Source of the DNA: Paramacrobiotus metropolitanus
Lineage: Eukaryota; Tardigrada; Eutardigrada; Parachela; Macrobiotidae
Direction: 5' to 3'
NCBI RefSeq assembly: GCF_019649055.1
Contig: NW_026570265.1
Coordinates: forward strand, 868,001-932,000
DNA: 64,000 bases
This document shows positions 32,724 through 46,425 of the stretch, piece by piece. Both the position numbers and the translations under genes were made by a program. The notes under the pieces are model-generated. The model had not been told where the DNA came from. It did no database searches and saw nothing but the letters and a program-made list of their open reading frames with translations. Numbering within the stretch: position 1 is the first letter of the stretch; every line of letters starts with the position of its first letter.

Positions 32724-35598
32724 GATTTTCGAACAGAAACTTCATTCTCCACTGGTACGGTACATAGAATAGGTAAAAGTCTTTACCGTTCACAGAGTAC
32801 CGATAGTACACAACGCCTTGTTTCAAAATGAACTTTTTCAAGTACCGGCGCTGGTACGGCTTCATGTCCTGCGTAGGATCACTGAGTAATGACTTCCAGT
32901 GTGCAATTACGCGGTCTTTTGACTGCTCTTCCACCCAGTACTGTGCGCGCTGTTCTGGTACGAACGTGACTTCCGTATTATTTTTCACTTCTTTCCGCTC
33001 TGCTTTGTTGAATAAACGGACTTCAGCCCTGAACGCGTCAATGTACTGTACTTGTTTGTGGTTTTCTCTCTTACGCACTGCATCGATCTGTGCTACTGTT
33101 TCCGCATCCGGCTGGTCATCTTCGCGGTAGTCGGGGATAACATCCGACTCGTTAGACTCCGGCTCTCGCATGTTACCGGTCTGCCTTGACAAGGCATCTG
33201 CTTCGACATTGGCCGCTCCCTTAATGTACTTGGGAACCATGTCATAGTCTTGCACGTACAATGCCCAACGACCAATACGCCCATGCATATCTCGCATGTT
33301 GCGAAGAAACGTTAATGCGGCGTGGTCAGTGTACACTTCAAACTTTTTATACGCCAAGAAGTGACGCCATTTTTTAAGCGCACAAATGAGTCCATACGCT
33401 TCCAACTCGAGTGGGAAGTATATTCTGCTCTGAGTCGGCGTAAGCAGTTTGGACAAATACGCAATCGGCCGCCAGTGGCCATCAATAAACTGCTTGAGTA
33501 CTGCGCCAACGGCAATTTTCGAAGCATCAATCACCATCTGTATCGGCGCCTGGTCATCGAAGCGCGCCAATATCGGAGCAGAACACAAAGCATCTTTCAG
33601 CTGCTGCATTGCGTTTTCTTGTTCCGGTCCCCACTTAAATTCTGCTGATTTCGGGACTAACCGCTGAAGCGGTTCAGCTATGTTCTGAAATTTGGGAATA
33701 AACTGTCTGTAGTAACCGACCATACCAAGAAATCGCTGTATTCCCTTGCGGTCTTTCAACGGACCGAACGATTTTACTGCTTCCAGCTTTTCCGGGTCAG
33801 TACTGATACCGTTACTATCGACAACATGACCCAAAAAGGATATTTTCTCCATGAAAAATTCACATTTGTCTGGATTGATCGTCCAGCCGCACTCCTTCAA
33901 GCGTGCAAGGAGTTCTGCCAGGTCACGAAAGTGCTCTTCTATGGTATCCGAAAAACATATTATGTCATCGATAAATACGAGTACTTTCTTATGTTTTAAT
34001 TCAGCTAAAGTCAAGTCCATGGCTCTTTGAAATGCGCTTGGCGCATCTTTCATTCCAAATGGAAGTACTTTATACTGGTACGTAAATTCTTCAGCTACCA
34101 TTGTAGCTTTTTTCCGGTCTTCTTCTTTCAGCTGAATCTGCCAGAAACCTGACTTTAAGTCGATCTTCGAAAATACTTTCGCTTTCGCAACTGCGTTTAA
34201 TATGTCATCGATTCTTGGCAGTGGATAGCTGCTGCCCTGCAGTTTTTCGTTTAATTTTCGGAAATCTACTGTCAGCCGTCGGCTGCCGTCTTTTTTCTTC
34301 ACAATACATATGGGCGATCCCCACGGGGAATTAGTTAACTCAATTATCCCATCACGCATCATTTCTTTTGTTTTTTCTCGGAGCCATTTTCTGTCCTCGA
34401 AGGACACACGATACGGTGGCTGTCTTACAGGTGCACTCGTACCTGTATCGACCGGGTGCTCATATATATTGCAGCAACCGACCGGTCTCTCTTTTGTTGG
34501 AAATACTTCCTTGTTTTGGCGAAGTATTTTGTACAGGCGTTCAATGTTTTCCAATTTCACCAATGGACCCAATTTTATTTTCTTGATTGTCTCTTCAGTC
34601 TCCGGCGTAGTACTGACTTCCGCCGTAGTAACTTCAGCCTTACGGCATTCACACTGTGCTTTGTCAGTACAGTACAACTCGTGGTACGCACTGTCAAATT
34701 CAGCGTCTGCAGATGTCAGAATTTCATCCACCATTTCTACACTGCCAAGGGAAGTATCCCTATCCAATTTCACGCGCTCATTCGACATGTTCATTATACG
34801 TACTGTACATGTGCCTTTGTTCGACACATCAAGTACGCCATCTTCGATGAACATCTGCGCATTATCTGTATGCAGACTACCATCGTAGAATAACGGCTTT
34901 CCACACAACTCAGCGCGTTTATACTGCACGTTATTTGCGCCTTTAATTCGCGTTGTTATTTCCACGTAACTTTTTGGATGTACAGTAATCGATTTATTCG
35001 GGAAAATTTCCATGCGGCGGCATTCCACTGTTGCGCCTTTTCGTTTATCGGTATTGTTCACACTTCCGCTGTGAACCATTTTTACTTCTTGTCCATCAAC
35101 CTCAATGATGGCATCAGACTTCAGATCAGCTAAAGTCTGATTAACGACTTTCGGTTTTTCTGTACCGATGCGACGACCAGCAAAGTTGTACTCGTACTGG
35201 TTACGCCCATTTTTACGTTGTTTCCCGTACATATTTTTCTTTGCCGGGAATTTCTTCTGCTGTGCTTTATTATTCTGCGAGCTTTCACCGACTTCCTCAG
35301 ATTCATCTGAGTTAAGCACGTCAAACTTGTTAGTGTATATAAACTGAAACGGACCAACACCAACCACGCCCCTTTCTTCCCGGACTTGCGGGTCTGACCA
35401 GCTTCTCATTTCCTGTCCTATTGTTCGGTACACATCGTCGCTTTTGCACTTTGGTGAATGTGCGCACTTAGACAGTACTTCTTTGATAGTACTGTACATA
35501 TCAAACCAGTAGTACCTAGTAACTAAGTACTTCTGTATGGACACTTCATTCGGTATCAGTTTCTTTTCGTGGAATCGTTGATGTACCGAATGTACTAA
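32590..35598 (-). CDS. Retrotransposon reverse transcriptase and RNase H
   Basis: Open frame of about 1,000 codons. The first 60 codons resemble the end of an integrase H2C2 domain (HQRFH, RYYWFDM, then two Cys). A low-complexity linker follows, then the reverse transcriptase: SPWGSPICIVKKKDGSRR, the catalytic Asp in FSKIDLKSGFWQI, LPFGMKDAPSAFQRAM and the FIDD box (with a Phe at the variable YxDD position, as in other Ty3 elements). RNase H follows with VIDASKIAVGAVL and YTDHAALTFL. The frame ends in the H2C2 region of the main integrase. The start is not a clear ATG; expression is presumably as part of a Gag-Pol product. Confidence 0.93.
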   Translation of the reverse strand, partial: LVHSVHQRFHEKKLIPNEVSIQKYLVTRYYWFDMYSTIKEVLSKCAHSPKCKSDDVYRTIGQEMRSWSDPQVREERGVVGVGPFQFIYTNKFDVLNSDESEEVGESSQNNKAQQKKFPAKKNMYGKQRKNGRNQYEYNFAGRRIGTEKPKVVNQTLADLKSDAIIEVDGQEVKMVHSGSVNNTDKRKGATVECRRMEIFPNKSITVHPKSYVEITTRIKGANNVQYKRAELCGKPLFYDGSLHTDNAQMFIEDGVLDVSNKGTCTVRIMNMSNERVKLDRDTSLGSVEMVDEILTSADAEFDSAYHELYCTDKAQCECRKAEVTTAEVSTTPETEETIKKIKLGPLVKLENIERLYKILRQNKEVFPTKERPVGCCNIYEHPVDTGTSAPVRQPPYRVSFEDRKWLREKTKEMMRDGIIELTNSPWGSPICIVKKKDGSRRLTVDFRKLNEKLQGSSYPLPRIDDILNAVAKAKVFSKIDLKSGFWQIQLKEEDRKKATMVAEEFTYQYKVLPFGMKDAPSAFQRAMDLTLAELKHKKVLVFIDDIICFSDTIEEHFRDLAELLARLKECGWTINPDKCEFFMEKISFLGHVVDSNGISTDPEKLEAVKSFGPLKDRKGIQRFLGMVGYYRQFIPKFQNIAEPLQRLVPKSAEFKWGPEQENAMQQLKDALCSAPILARFDDQAPIQMVIDASKIAVGAVLKQFIDGHWRPIAYLSKLLTPTQSRIYFPLELEAYGLICALKKWRHFLAYKKFEVYTDHAALTFLRNMRDMHGRIGRWALYVQDYDMVPKYIKGAANVEADALSRQTGNMREPESNESDVIPDYREDDQPDAETVAQIDAVRKRENHKQVQYIDAFRAEVRLFNKAERKEVKNNTEVTFVPEQRAQYWVEEQSKDRVIAHWKSLLSDPTQDMKPYQRRYLKKFILKQGVVYYRYSVNGKDFYLFYVPYQWRMKFLFENHDTQYAAHQGIESTYKKDARILLLAAHERKCDELRDVLCTVPGA

Positions 35599-35827
35599 CT
35601 ATCATCTGCCACTGATACGGCACCAAAATTCTTGGGATACCGCTTCCACTTCGTCTGCGACATAACATACCGCGGTACACTTGAAATAACCCGATTTCGT
35701 CTCTTTCAAAATCAGTAGTCGTTTTCAACGGGTTGTTATAAAGGTAATACCAATGCTTGGTATCCTTGCATTTGCACTGCTCCGCTTGCCAAAACGCTTC
35801 GTCCGCATACTCTTCAGCAGTGACCAC
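35546..35827 (-). CDS. Extra H2C2-like segment before reverse transcriptase
   Basis: Short frame (about 93 codons shown) between the protease-containing ORF and the reverse-transcriptase frame. It contains YRGMLCRRRSGSG followed by RILVPYQWQMIV, which resembles the segment that precedes the integrase zinc-binding His pair. The matching stretch of the canonical integrase in this element reads FYVPYQWRMKFL. The His pair (HQRFH, 35583-35569) and Cys residues continue in the next frame, so the domain is split. It could be a partial duplication of the integrase N-terminus. Confidence 0.55.
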   Translation of the reverse strand: MVTAEEYADEAFWQAEQCKCKDTKHWYYLYNNPLKTTTDFERDEIGLFQVYRGMLCRRRSGSGIPRILVPYQWQMIVSTFGTSTIPRKETDTE

Positions 35828-36010
35828 ACGCTCATGGTTTTCCGGTCGCCCCTGCGAATCGTGTCCACACTTTCGCCGGGTATTTAGTAGTTAACTGTTC
35901 GGCTAACTTAGAGTTACCGAAAGTAACTGACTGTCCCTCTGGCAGCATACCTTCGTCCGCATCTGCATTACCCCCGCAAACTTGAGTACTCGTACTCTGT
36001 TGCGGCTACT

Positions 36011-38530
36011 CTACCGCAAACTTGACGTTGCACCGAGCGCATTTTGCGGTTTCTTCAAGATCTTAACATTGCCTTTCACTGCTTTTGCGAAAGACTTCTG
36101 TGGCGTAACTTCATTCCGTTTTGTACTACTAGTATGTAGTACTTCTGCTTTTTTAACAGCCATTGTCGACCGCTCTTTGTTTAACCAGCTATTTAAGTGG
36201 TCATACGTCACACTACTTCCGTCGAATGCTTTACAGTATTCGAGTGCACGCCCCGTATCAAACCATGCAGGTATTGTGGGACATGGACGTGCACCGGGAT
36301 TCAATACCGGTTTAAAACTGTGCTGTTGCACAAAATCCAACATTTTCAAATGTGCTCTTGGGTGATATCTGGGAAAGGCGGGTTCGGTACGAGTAGGCCT
36401 GAACGCCATAGTACTGAAATCAAACACAACCGGCTTACCAGTCCAAAAGTCGGTACCCAGTAGTACAAAGTCGACTTTTGTATTAGGATCGATTAATACA
36501 GCATGTTCATAACCAATTCCAAACAATTCGATACGCACAATACCACACAATGGGTCAATATCGGTAATATCATTCGCCGCCGTATTAAGCGTTACATCTG
36601 ACACATGCGCTGGGCATTTCAAAATGCTTACATTCAACATTAGCGCTATGTGTATTGGCATAATGGAGATACTTGCGCCAGTATCCACCAACGTTTTCAC
36701 TTCATCATTGTCATTCATAGCTAACATCACGTACACAGCTTGTGCATCCAGAGTTGGTAATGCAACTTCAAACCCTTTTTCTACTGCATCTGGGAACTGT
36801 GACAGTTGTTGCATACGCTCTACAGATAGTGCATTCACTTGCACATCCTTGCCAAGTTTACATACTTCCATTGCTCGGGCTTCCGCTCTTCTACTGTTGT
36901 GCCGGGCTAACACGTCCGCGGGCGGTTCACGTGTCGCCTCTTTGAATTTGCCTTTGAAAGTACAAAACTTTGCTGGGTGTAGCTCGTGGCACTTAAAGCA
37001 AATCAGCTGACCGGCATCATTTTTCCACTTATTTAAGTCAATTTCAACGTTGCCGATCATGAACGGCCGTCGGCCGCTATTCTGAGTATTTTCAGCTTTC
37101 ACACTGTCACCTTTCTCGTACGTACTTCCAGACTGTTCATAAGAGTTTTGGCGGTAGTTACCGTATCCGCCTCGGCCACCACGGCCACGATTATTATTAC
37201 CGCGGTATCCACCGCGTCCACGGTTGCCGTTATTACTGTAACTGTTGCTGTTTTGATTCCTGGTGTTATTGTATTCAACTTGTTGCGACTTCAAGCTGTA
37301 AAACGTCTTCAGCTGAGTACACACGTCTTCAACTGTTTTTGGTTTGGACTCAGTTAACTTTTCAAACCAGCGCCATCTATGCGGTCTTAATCCTTGAATA
37401 AGGATTGACACACGCTCTTCTTCACTTGTTCCCAATGTGTTGAACCAGTTTAGGTAACCATCCACGTATGAGTTTACCGTATGCGCGTCAGTAAATACAC
37501 GGGCGTACATTGCCTGCCGTATTTCAGCGGGATCACTCTCCGATGAGAAGTGACTTAGAAGTACTCCCTTCCAGTACTTCCAGTCTTTATCTGGGTTTTT
37601 CTTCTTGTGGTCTGCATACCACAGATACGCATCATCCTTCAGTGAGTTTGACAAGGCCTTATCAATTAGCTGTTTGTCATCCCAACCGTTCAAGTCTTGA
37701 CAGCGCTCGCAGTCAAGTATAAACTTTTCCACTTTCCCGCTTTCTTGTGTACCCTTATAATTTTGCGGGTAATGGGTCTTTTCTTTTGTACTTTTACCAC
37801 TTTTATCAAATTTCTCCATTAACGCTATACTGCGTTCAATTAACTCGTCGGTACGAGTGTTTACACGCGGTTGTTCATGATTATCGTACTGCGCATCTTC
37901 CCACTGCGCATCTTCCGCTCTACGAATATCGCTTTCATACTCATATTCATTATCGCGCACGGGTACATAATCACGGTTACGTTGGGTTTCGTTAAACTCC
38001 ACCCGACGACTTGCATACGCCTGTGACTGCTGACCAGATGTCAGCTTTGGTGCTGCATCAAAGGTCGCTTCCCGTTCAAAAGTACTCGTATGTACCCGGG
38101 ATTCAGTCTGACCACTGACAGTTCCACCTTTTGTTTTCAGACTGTTTTCCCACTGCTGCAGCCTGGCCTCCCACTCTGCTAGCCGTTTTTCACGCGTTTT
38201 CGCTTTATCGAACTCATCTTCGATGCATATCCATTGACCTTGAAGGTCGTCACGTTCTTTTTTCAGTTCTGCATCGACTCGCGATTCTTCTGCCTTTAGT
38301 TTAACTTGCAGATCGTCACGTTCTCTCTGCGCACGTATAAAGTCACGTTGCAGTTTACCACTGTTGACCATTGAATCATGGCACTGCTTTTCCAGGTTTT
38401 TGTTTGTATTACGTACACGGTCCACTTCATCTTTGTTTTTGTCGTTTTGAGTACGTAAATCAAAGATATCAGTATTCAACTTTTTCACGTTTTCTTTGCA
38501 CTCTTCATCGTGCTTCTTAATTTTTTTCTT
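36011..38530 (-). CDS. Retrotransposon Gag C-terminal part and protease
   Basis: Open frame of 840 codons. It begins with coiled-coil sequence that continues the first Gag frame, then a retrotransposon-gag domain (about residues 230-380), an RGG-rich tract, a zinc-knuckle-like motif CFKCHELHPAKFC (CX2CX3HX4C, one residue shorter than the usual CX2CX4HX4C), and a pepsin-like retroviral protease with the active-site LVDTGASISIMP. The frame ends at 36011 after a Lys/Ser-rich tail. Its overlap with the first Gag frame around an A-run at 38519-38531 would need a +1 shift. Confidence 0.88.
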   Translation of the reverse strand, partial: KKKIKKHDEECKENVKKLNTDIFDLRTQNDKNKDEVDRVRNTNKNLEKQCHDSMVNSGKLQRDFIRAQRERDDLQVKLKAEESRVDAELKKERDDLQGQWICIEDEFDKAKTREKRLAEWEARLQQWENSLKTKGGTVSGQTESRVHTSTFEREATFDAAPKLTSGQQSQAYASRRVEFNETQRNRDYVPVRDNEYEYESDIRRAEDAQWEDAQYDNHEQPRVNTRTDELIERSIALMEKFDKSGKSTKEKTHYPQNYKGTQESGKVEKFILDCERCQDLNGWDDKQLIDKALSNSLKDDAYLWYADHKKKNPDKDWKYWKGVLLSHFSSESDPAEIRQAMYARVFTDAHTVNSYVDGYLNWFNTLGTSEEERVSILIQGLRPHRWRWFEKLTESKPKTVEDVCTQLKTFYSLKSQQVEYNNTRNQNSNSYSNNGNRGRGGYRGNNNRGRGGRGGYGNYRQNSYEQSGSTYEKGDSVKAENTQNSGRRPFMIGNVEIDLNKWKNDAGQLICFKCHELHPAKFCTFKGKFKEATREPPADVLARHNSRRAEARAMEVCKLGKDVQVNALSVERMQQLSQFPDAVEKGFEVALPTLDAQAVYVMLAMNDNDEVKTLVDTGASISIMPIHIALMLNVSILKCPAHVSDVTLNTAANDITDIDPLCGIVRIELFGIGYEHAVLIDPNTKVDFVLLGTDFWTGKPVVFDFSTMAFRPTRTEPAFPRYHPRAHLKMLDFVQQHSFKPVLNPGARPCPTIPAWFDTGRALEYCKAFDGSSVTYDHLNSWLNKERSTMAVKKAEVLHTSSTKRNEVTPQKSFAKAVKGNVKILKKPQNALGATSSLR

Positions 38531-39401
38531 TTAAATCATTTATTTCATCGTCACGCTTTTTCACATCCTCCTTCAAGGCATCGTTGTCATCACTTAAAGT
38601 ATGACACCACGTTTTAGCCTTAACAAACTTCATGTGCATTTCTTCAGTTGTATTCAGACCGGCTTTAGCGATCTCTTTCATTTCGTTAAGGTCTTTTTCG
38701 TTCTCAATTCTGTTTTCCCATGACAGAACCGTATTGTCAAACTGCTCTTGATCCAAAGTAAACTGCCTTACAGCGGCATGTAACGGATGGATCACATCCA
38801 ACGTTTTATTCAACTCATCGTAATTGCCTGTAGCCACTGTACTACGTATTTGAAACGGCTCTGCTGACAGCGGCTCAACCCCACCAGTTGGCACATCTTC
38901 ATCAATAATACTCGCATTCATATCTTTTTCGATATTAGTGGCAGCCGTGTTATCAACTTCCTGCTCCTTGCTATGCTGTACAAAAGCAAAAGGAGAGACA
39001 ACCTTTTCCACCGTTTCACCAGCATTTTCATACGCATCTGCAGCTGCTGTTTGCACAGCTTGCACTTGCGCATTAAACTTCTGCATAGCAGCTTTATATG
39101 CTTCAACTGTGAACAGTTTTGTAATATTTTGTGGCAGCTCTCTGTGCTCCAACCACACTCGCCAACCTGTCGGCGGCTTTCCCATTTTGGCCTCATCATT
39201 GTCGTAAGTTACGAAATCTTTGCCACATATCCCAGATTTAGGGACTGCAACATTCAGTTCATTCAGGAATGCTTCGATTTTAACGCCAATTGGCACGATA
39301 AACTTATCCGGTATCAGCTCTGCTGCACCTTGCTTCACTGCCTGTCGCGTAAACTTCGGTTGCACTACCGGCTGTGACGCCGTGCTTTTCGAATTTTCCA
39401 T
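38517..39401 (-). CDS. Retrotransposon Gag N-terminal frame
   Basis: 294-aa ORF from ATG 39401 (MENSKSTASQPVVQPKFTRQ). The C-terminal half is a strongly charged coiled coil ending in DDEINDLKEKN at a stop beside an A-run. The coiled coil resumes at once in the next frame, so the two ORFs look like one Gag interrupted by a +1 step. The step may be a programmed frameshift, an assembly error or a lesion. It follows a leader of about 735 bp. Confidence 0.8.
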   Translation of the reverse strand: MENSKSTASQPVVQPKFTRQAVKQGAAELIPDKFIVPIGVKIEAFLNELNVAVPKSGICGKDFVTYDNDEAKMGKPPTGWRVWLEHRELPQNITKLFTVEAYKAAMQKFNAQVQAVQTAAADAYENAGETVEKVVSPFAFVQHSKEQEVDNTAATNIEKDMNASIIDEDVPTGGVEPLSAEPFQIRSTVATGNYDELNKTLDVIHPLHAAVRQFTLDQEQFDNTVLSWENRIENEKDLNEMKEIAKAGLNTTEEMHMKFVKAKTWCHTLSDDNDALKEDVKKRDDEINDLKEKN

Positions 39402-40136
39402 TGTTAGGTTTTTTTCACTTTTCACTTCGCTTCTTTGTTCAGCGCTCGTTGCACTGACTTCTTTTGTTTAAATCCGAGAAACTTCTTTTGTTTCACCCGG
39501 ATACTCCAGCTACGCCCTTTGTTCTCAGTGTTCGTTGCACTGATTTCTTTTGTACAGCTCTAGCACTGCTTTGGCTGTCTACGCTACGCTCAAGATTTTG
39601 TGTGCACACTTGTATGCTTCGGCACTGCTCTCAGCATACGACTTCAGCTTAAGAATTCTGCTTTCGACTCTGTCTACTCGCAGTTTGTTGCGCAACTTCT
39701 GCTTCAGATTTACCAGGAACACGTCTGTTCGCTGGCTTAAGAATAATTCGGGAACATCAATCTCTGGCCAGGAGAATTGAGTCCCTACAGTAATTAGAGT
39801 ATACCCAGTTTTGTGCTCAAGATCGATCTACAGGTTAACCCTGCATCGATCGGCTGGCAGGACAAACTGCACAGCGTCCAGACAGAGCAAAGCTCCCGGA
39901 CAATTAGGTTTTCGTCGTGGGTCGCAGGCACAGGCAGAATTGGCTCACCACCAACCCACCTGTCGCCAGTACCCGGACTACTTAATTAAGGCGTCCAGTC
40001 GGCAGTTACTGCCCGGACATCCGTCCAGTCGGTACCGAAGCACCCGGACTGAGCACCTGGGAAATATCAATTCGCACAATTTCACATGTTTACTTAGCTA
40101 GGCCTTAGGAAAGGTTCGAACTGACGGTGGGCGCCA
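39402..40136 (-). other. Retrotransposon leader with primer-binding site
   Basis: 735 bp between the 5' LTR and Gag ATG. The bases touching the LTR (40136 back to 40113 on the coding strand) begin TGGCGCCCACCG and form the complement of a tRNA 3' end; read on the + strand, 40113-40136 runs GGTTCGAA... to CCA. I do not assign the primer tRNA. The rest of the leader has short ORFs only. Confidence 0.7.
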
Positions 40137-40529
40137 TGACGGAGAGACGAGTACGATAGGGATAATACCGTAATATCTATCCTACCGACCTGACTCAACG
40201 ACAGAGAATGAGCTGATAATTTCAATGTGGCATAGCCAAGAAAAATGTGTAAGCTACGAACTACGCGAAGCGAGAATCTGACTGCATTCCGACGATAGAT
40301 TTTAATAGAAAACTCTCACACTGCCAAACTCCGAATGCCAACCAACTGATACCAAAATCCTGTAACTCTCGGACTTATATAGGCGCGAAGCGCGTCCAGT
40401 TAGAAAAAGCCAAAAGTATAACCCAAAACAAAGAGAAACTGCGAGAAAGTACAAAAATATAGCCGACAAGTACGAGTACAGATGTATAGAAGTACGTACA
40501 TCGCTGCTACTGTACACCATATTCCGTCA
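40137..40529 (-). repeat. 5' LTR
   Basis: 393 bp, the same as the LTR at 29792-30184. It contains the element's presumed promoter. The sequence TATATAGGCGCG, at 40375-40386 on the + strand, and its reverse complement are near-palindromic and AT-rich, but a TATA box is not certain. Confidence 0.95.
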
Positions 40530-40746
40530 ATCATAAAAGCCCCACTAGCCTGATAATTAGTTGCAATACCCGTACGTAACACGCTCAGAAGCAGCAACTC
40601 GACAATTTTTAATTTTGTTTTCAAGTTTTGCCAGGTTAACTTTGGTCTGCCAATAACTCAACTGTAGTATGCAATAACACTGCGATCCATACACACTCGT
40701 AAAAAGAATAACAATACGGAAACACAAGAAATTTTGGCATGAAAAA

Positions 40747-44884
<4,138 letters not shown>

Positions 44885-46425
44885 CCGTTAATTAAGCTGA
44901 TTCAATTGATGTCAGCGACGTTAACATAAAAGTATGGTCAAGGAAACAAACACATAAAAAACGAATCGCCACTGTGGGTGAAAACTAGAAAGTAGAAACA
45001 GATAGAAAACGCTGAAAACTGCGTACAGACACCGAAAAATCTTTTCGTTGGTGCGGCGGAAAGTGATGAAATCGGGACCAGTCTGGAAAATTTTGCTTAC
45101 TCGTAGTAGTATAGGTTGTACGTTGTGGTAGCAAACCTGATTCAGTACTAAGTGAACCGCATTTGCAGCTCAGGTCGGTGAACTTAAGGTGCTACCGTGC
45201 TACTTTACTCGTGCTACTTTACTTTACCCGTGCTACTTTATGTTGTTGTTGTGATCAATGTGATGCTAGACCGACCGGCCTGAAATTTTAAGGCGATAGA
45301 CTGGTTTTGCTTCATCCCCAGAGAAGTTACAGTAACTATATTTTCTAGAACAGAAAAAAATGCTTTTTACAATGAGAAGTCTTTTGAGAAGCAAAGAACA
45401 GAACAGAAACCCAAATCCGTCTAAAACCAAAAGGTACCGCGGGTCCAAAACGACGGAGGGTGCAGCAGCACGGTTCGATTCACGTAGCTGCCATCACAGT
45501 TTCAATCGAAGCATACCCAACCGCACGCGGGCTGCGTCTGCGTACCGCTGCAGCCGCGCGCAGGCGGCGATTTCATGAACGCCATGCGCAGCCTGCAGGT
45601 AGCGTGGTTGTCTGCTCAAACTGGTCCACCGATGCAGCGGACCATTTGCAAAACCCGAAAACCTTGATTTACTGGAAGTAAAGTTCGGAGAGTTTACGCG
45701 TATTGCATTCCACTGCCGCAATGGAATTGGTTGTCCTTGGTACCATTGGAAAGAAAAATTATTCTACACACTGGGTTTCTTGGTTTTGCGATATAGTCAT
45801 TCGAACTCCAACGCTCAGTGATTTTCTCCGTAAGAAGAATTAGTTCCATGTTCAAAACTTGTATCTTCCTAGCTTTTTTATTCAAGATTTTTCTGAATAA
45901 ACCCAGTGTGTGAAATAATTTTAAGTTCCATTTGAAAACATCAGACCTGAAGATGTTCCATCTGGTGCTTGGCTTAGATTTTTTTAATGCTCTCACAACA
46001 GAAAAATTTCTATCGCGTTTATGCTATTAGTGTTGATTTTGAAACTATGTCTATTAAAAAGCGCGATTTATGAGCTTTCTAATGAACTCATACACTCCGA
46101 AAACAGCTCAAACCAAGGTGCACAAACAATTTTCGAAGTAGCTATAAAGATTGATATTTTACAAACTGGTCCATCGCCTTAAAACTTCTAAATAGCGAAA
46201 ACCGCTTTTTTAATTTATGGGAATTTGTGGTGAATTTAGACCGTTACTTTCTTCCTTGATTATTAGTATTAGTTTTACAAATCGATTTCTTTTTTTTGTG
46301 CGATCAACTGTTGTGGAGAATCTTAGAAATCCCGTTACTGCAGCTTGCCAAATCTGGAGAACATCTTCACTCGTCAGACGGTTATGTGGTGCTAGTACGA
46401 CTACGAGCTATCAGTCATCATTGAA
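44885..46425. promoter_or_regulatory. Divergent upstream region of HSPA9 and NUP107
   Basis: About 1.5 kb between the mortalin ATG and the first NUP107 ATG I can support. A basic ORF at 45360-45578 (beginning MLFTMRSLLRSKEQNRNPNP) and an overlapping frame ending DFMNAMRSLQ before a GTAGCG donor at about 45600 may be N-terminal exons of Nup107, whose N-terminus is long and poorly conserved; I could not connect them with certainty. I saw no heat-shock element array. Confidence 0.35.

Larger units (their letters stand above)
29792..40529 (-). mobile_element. Complete Ty3/gypsy LTR retrotransposon
   Basis: A 10,738-bp element on the - strand. Two 393-bp LTRs (40137-40529 as 5' LTR, 29792-30184 as 3' LTR) look identical by eye, start TGACGGA and end TCCGTCA. 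A 4-bp direct repeat, ATCA, flanks the element (29788-29791 and 40530-40533). Internal order on the coding strand is primer-binding site, Gag, zinc knuckle and protease, an H2C2-like segment, reverse transcriptase, RNase H, H2C2, integrase core, then an RGG-rich ORF. RT-RNaseH before integrase places it in Ty3/gypsy. There are frame breaks in gag-pol at about 38525, 35600, 32700 and 32470. Identical LTRs mean very recent insertion, so the breaks are either assembly indels, frameshift sites or fresh lesions. Confidence 0.97.

Noticed and set aside
40113-40136. tRNA-like 3' end (GGTTCGAA ... CCA) taken for a tRNA gene
   Set aside because: There is no tRNA 5' half upstream and the position next to the LTR fits a primer-binding site.
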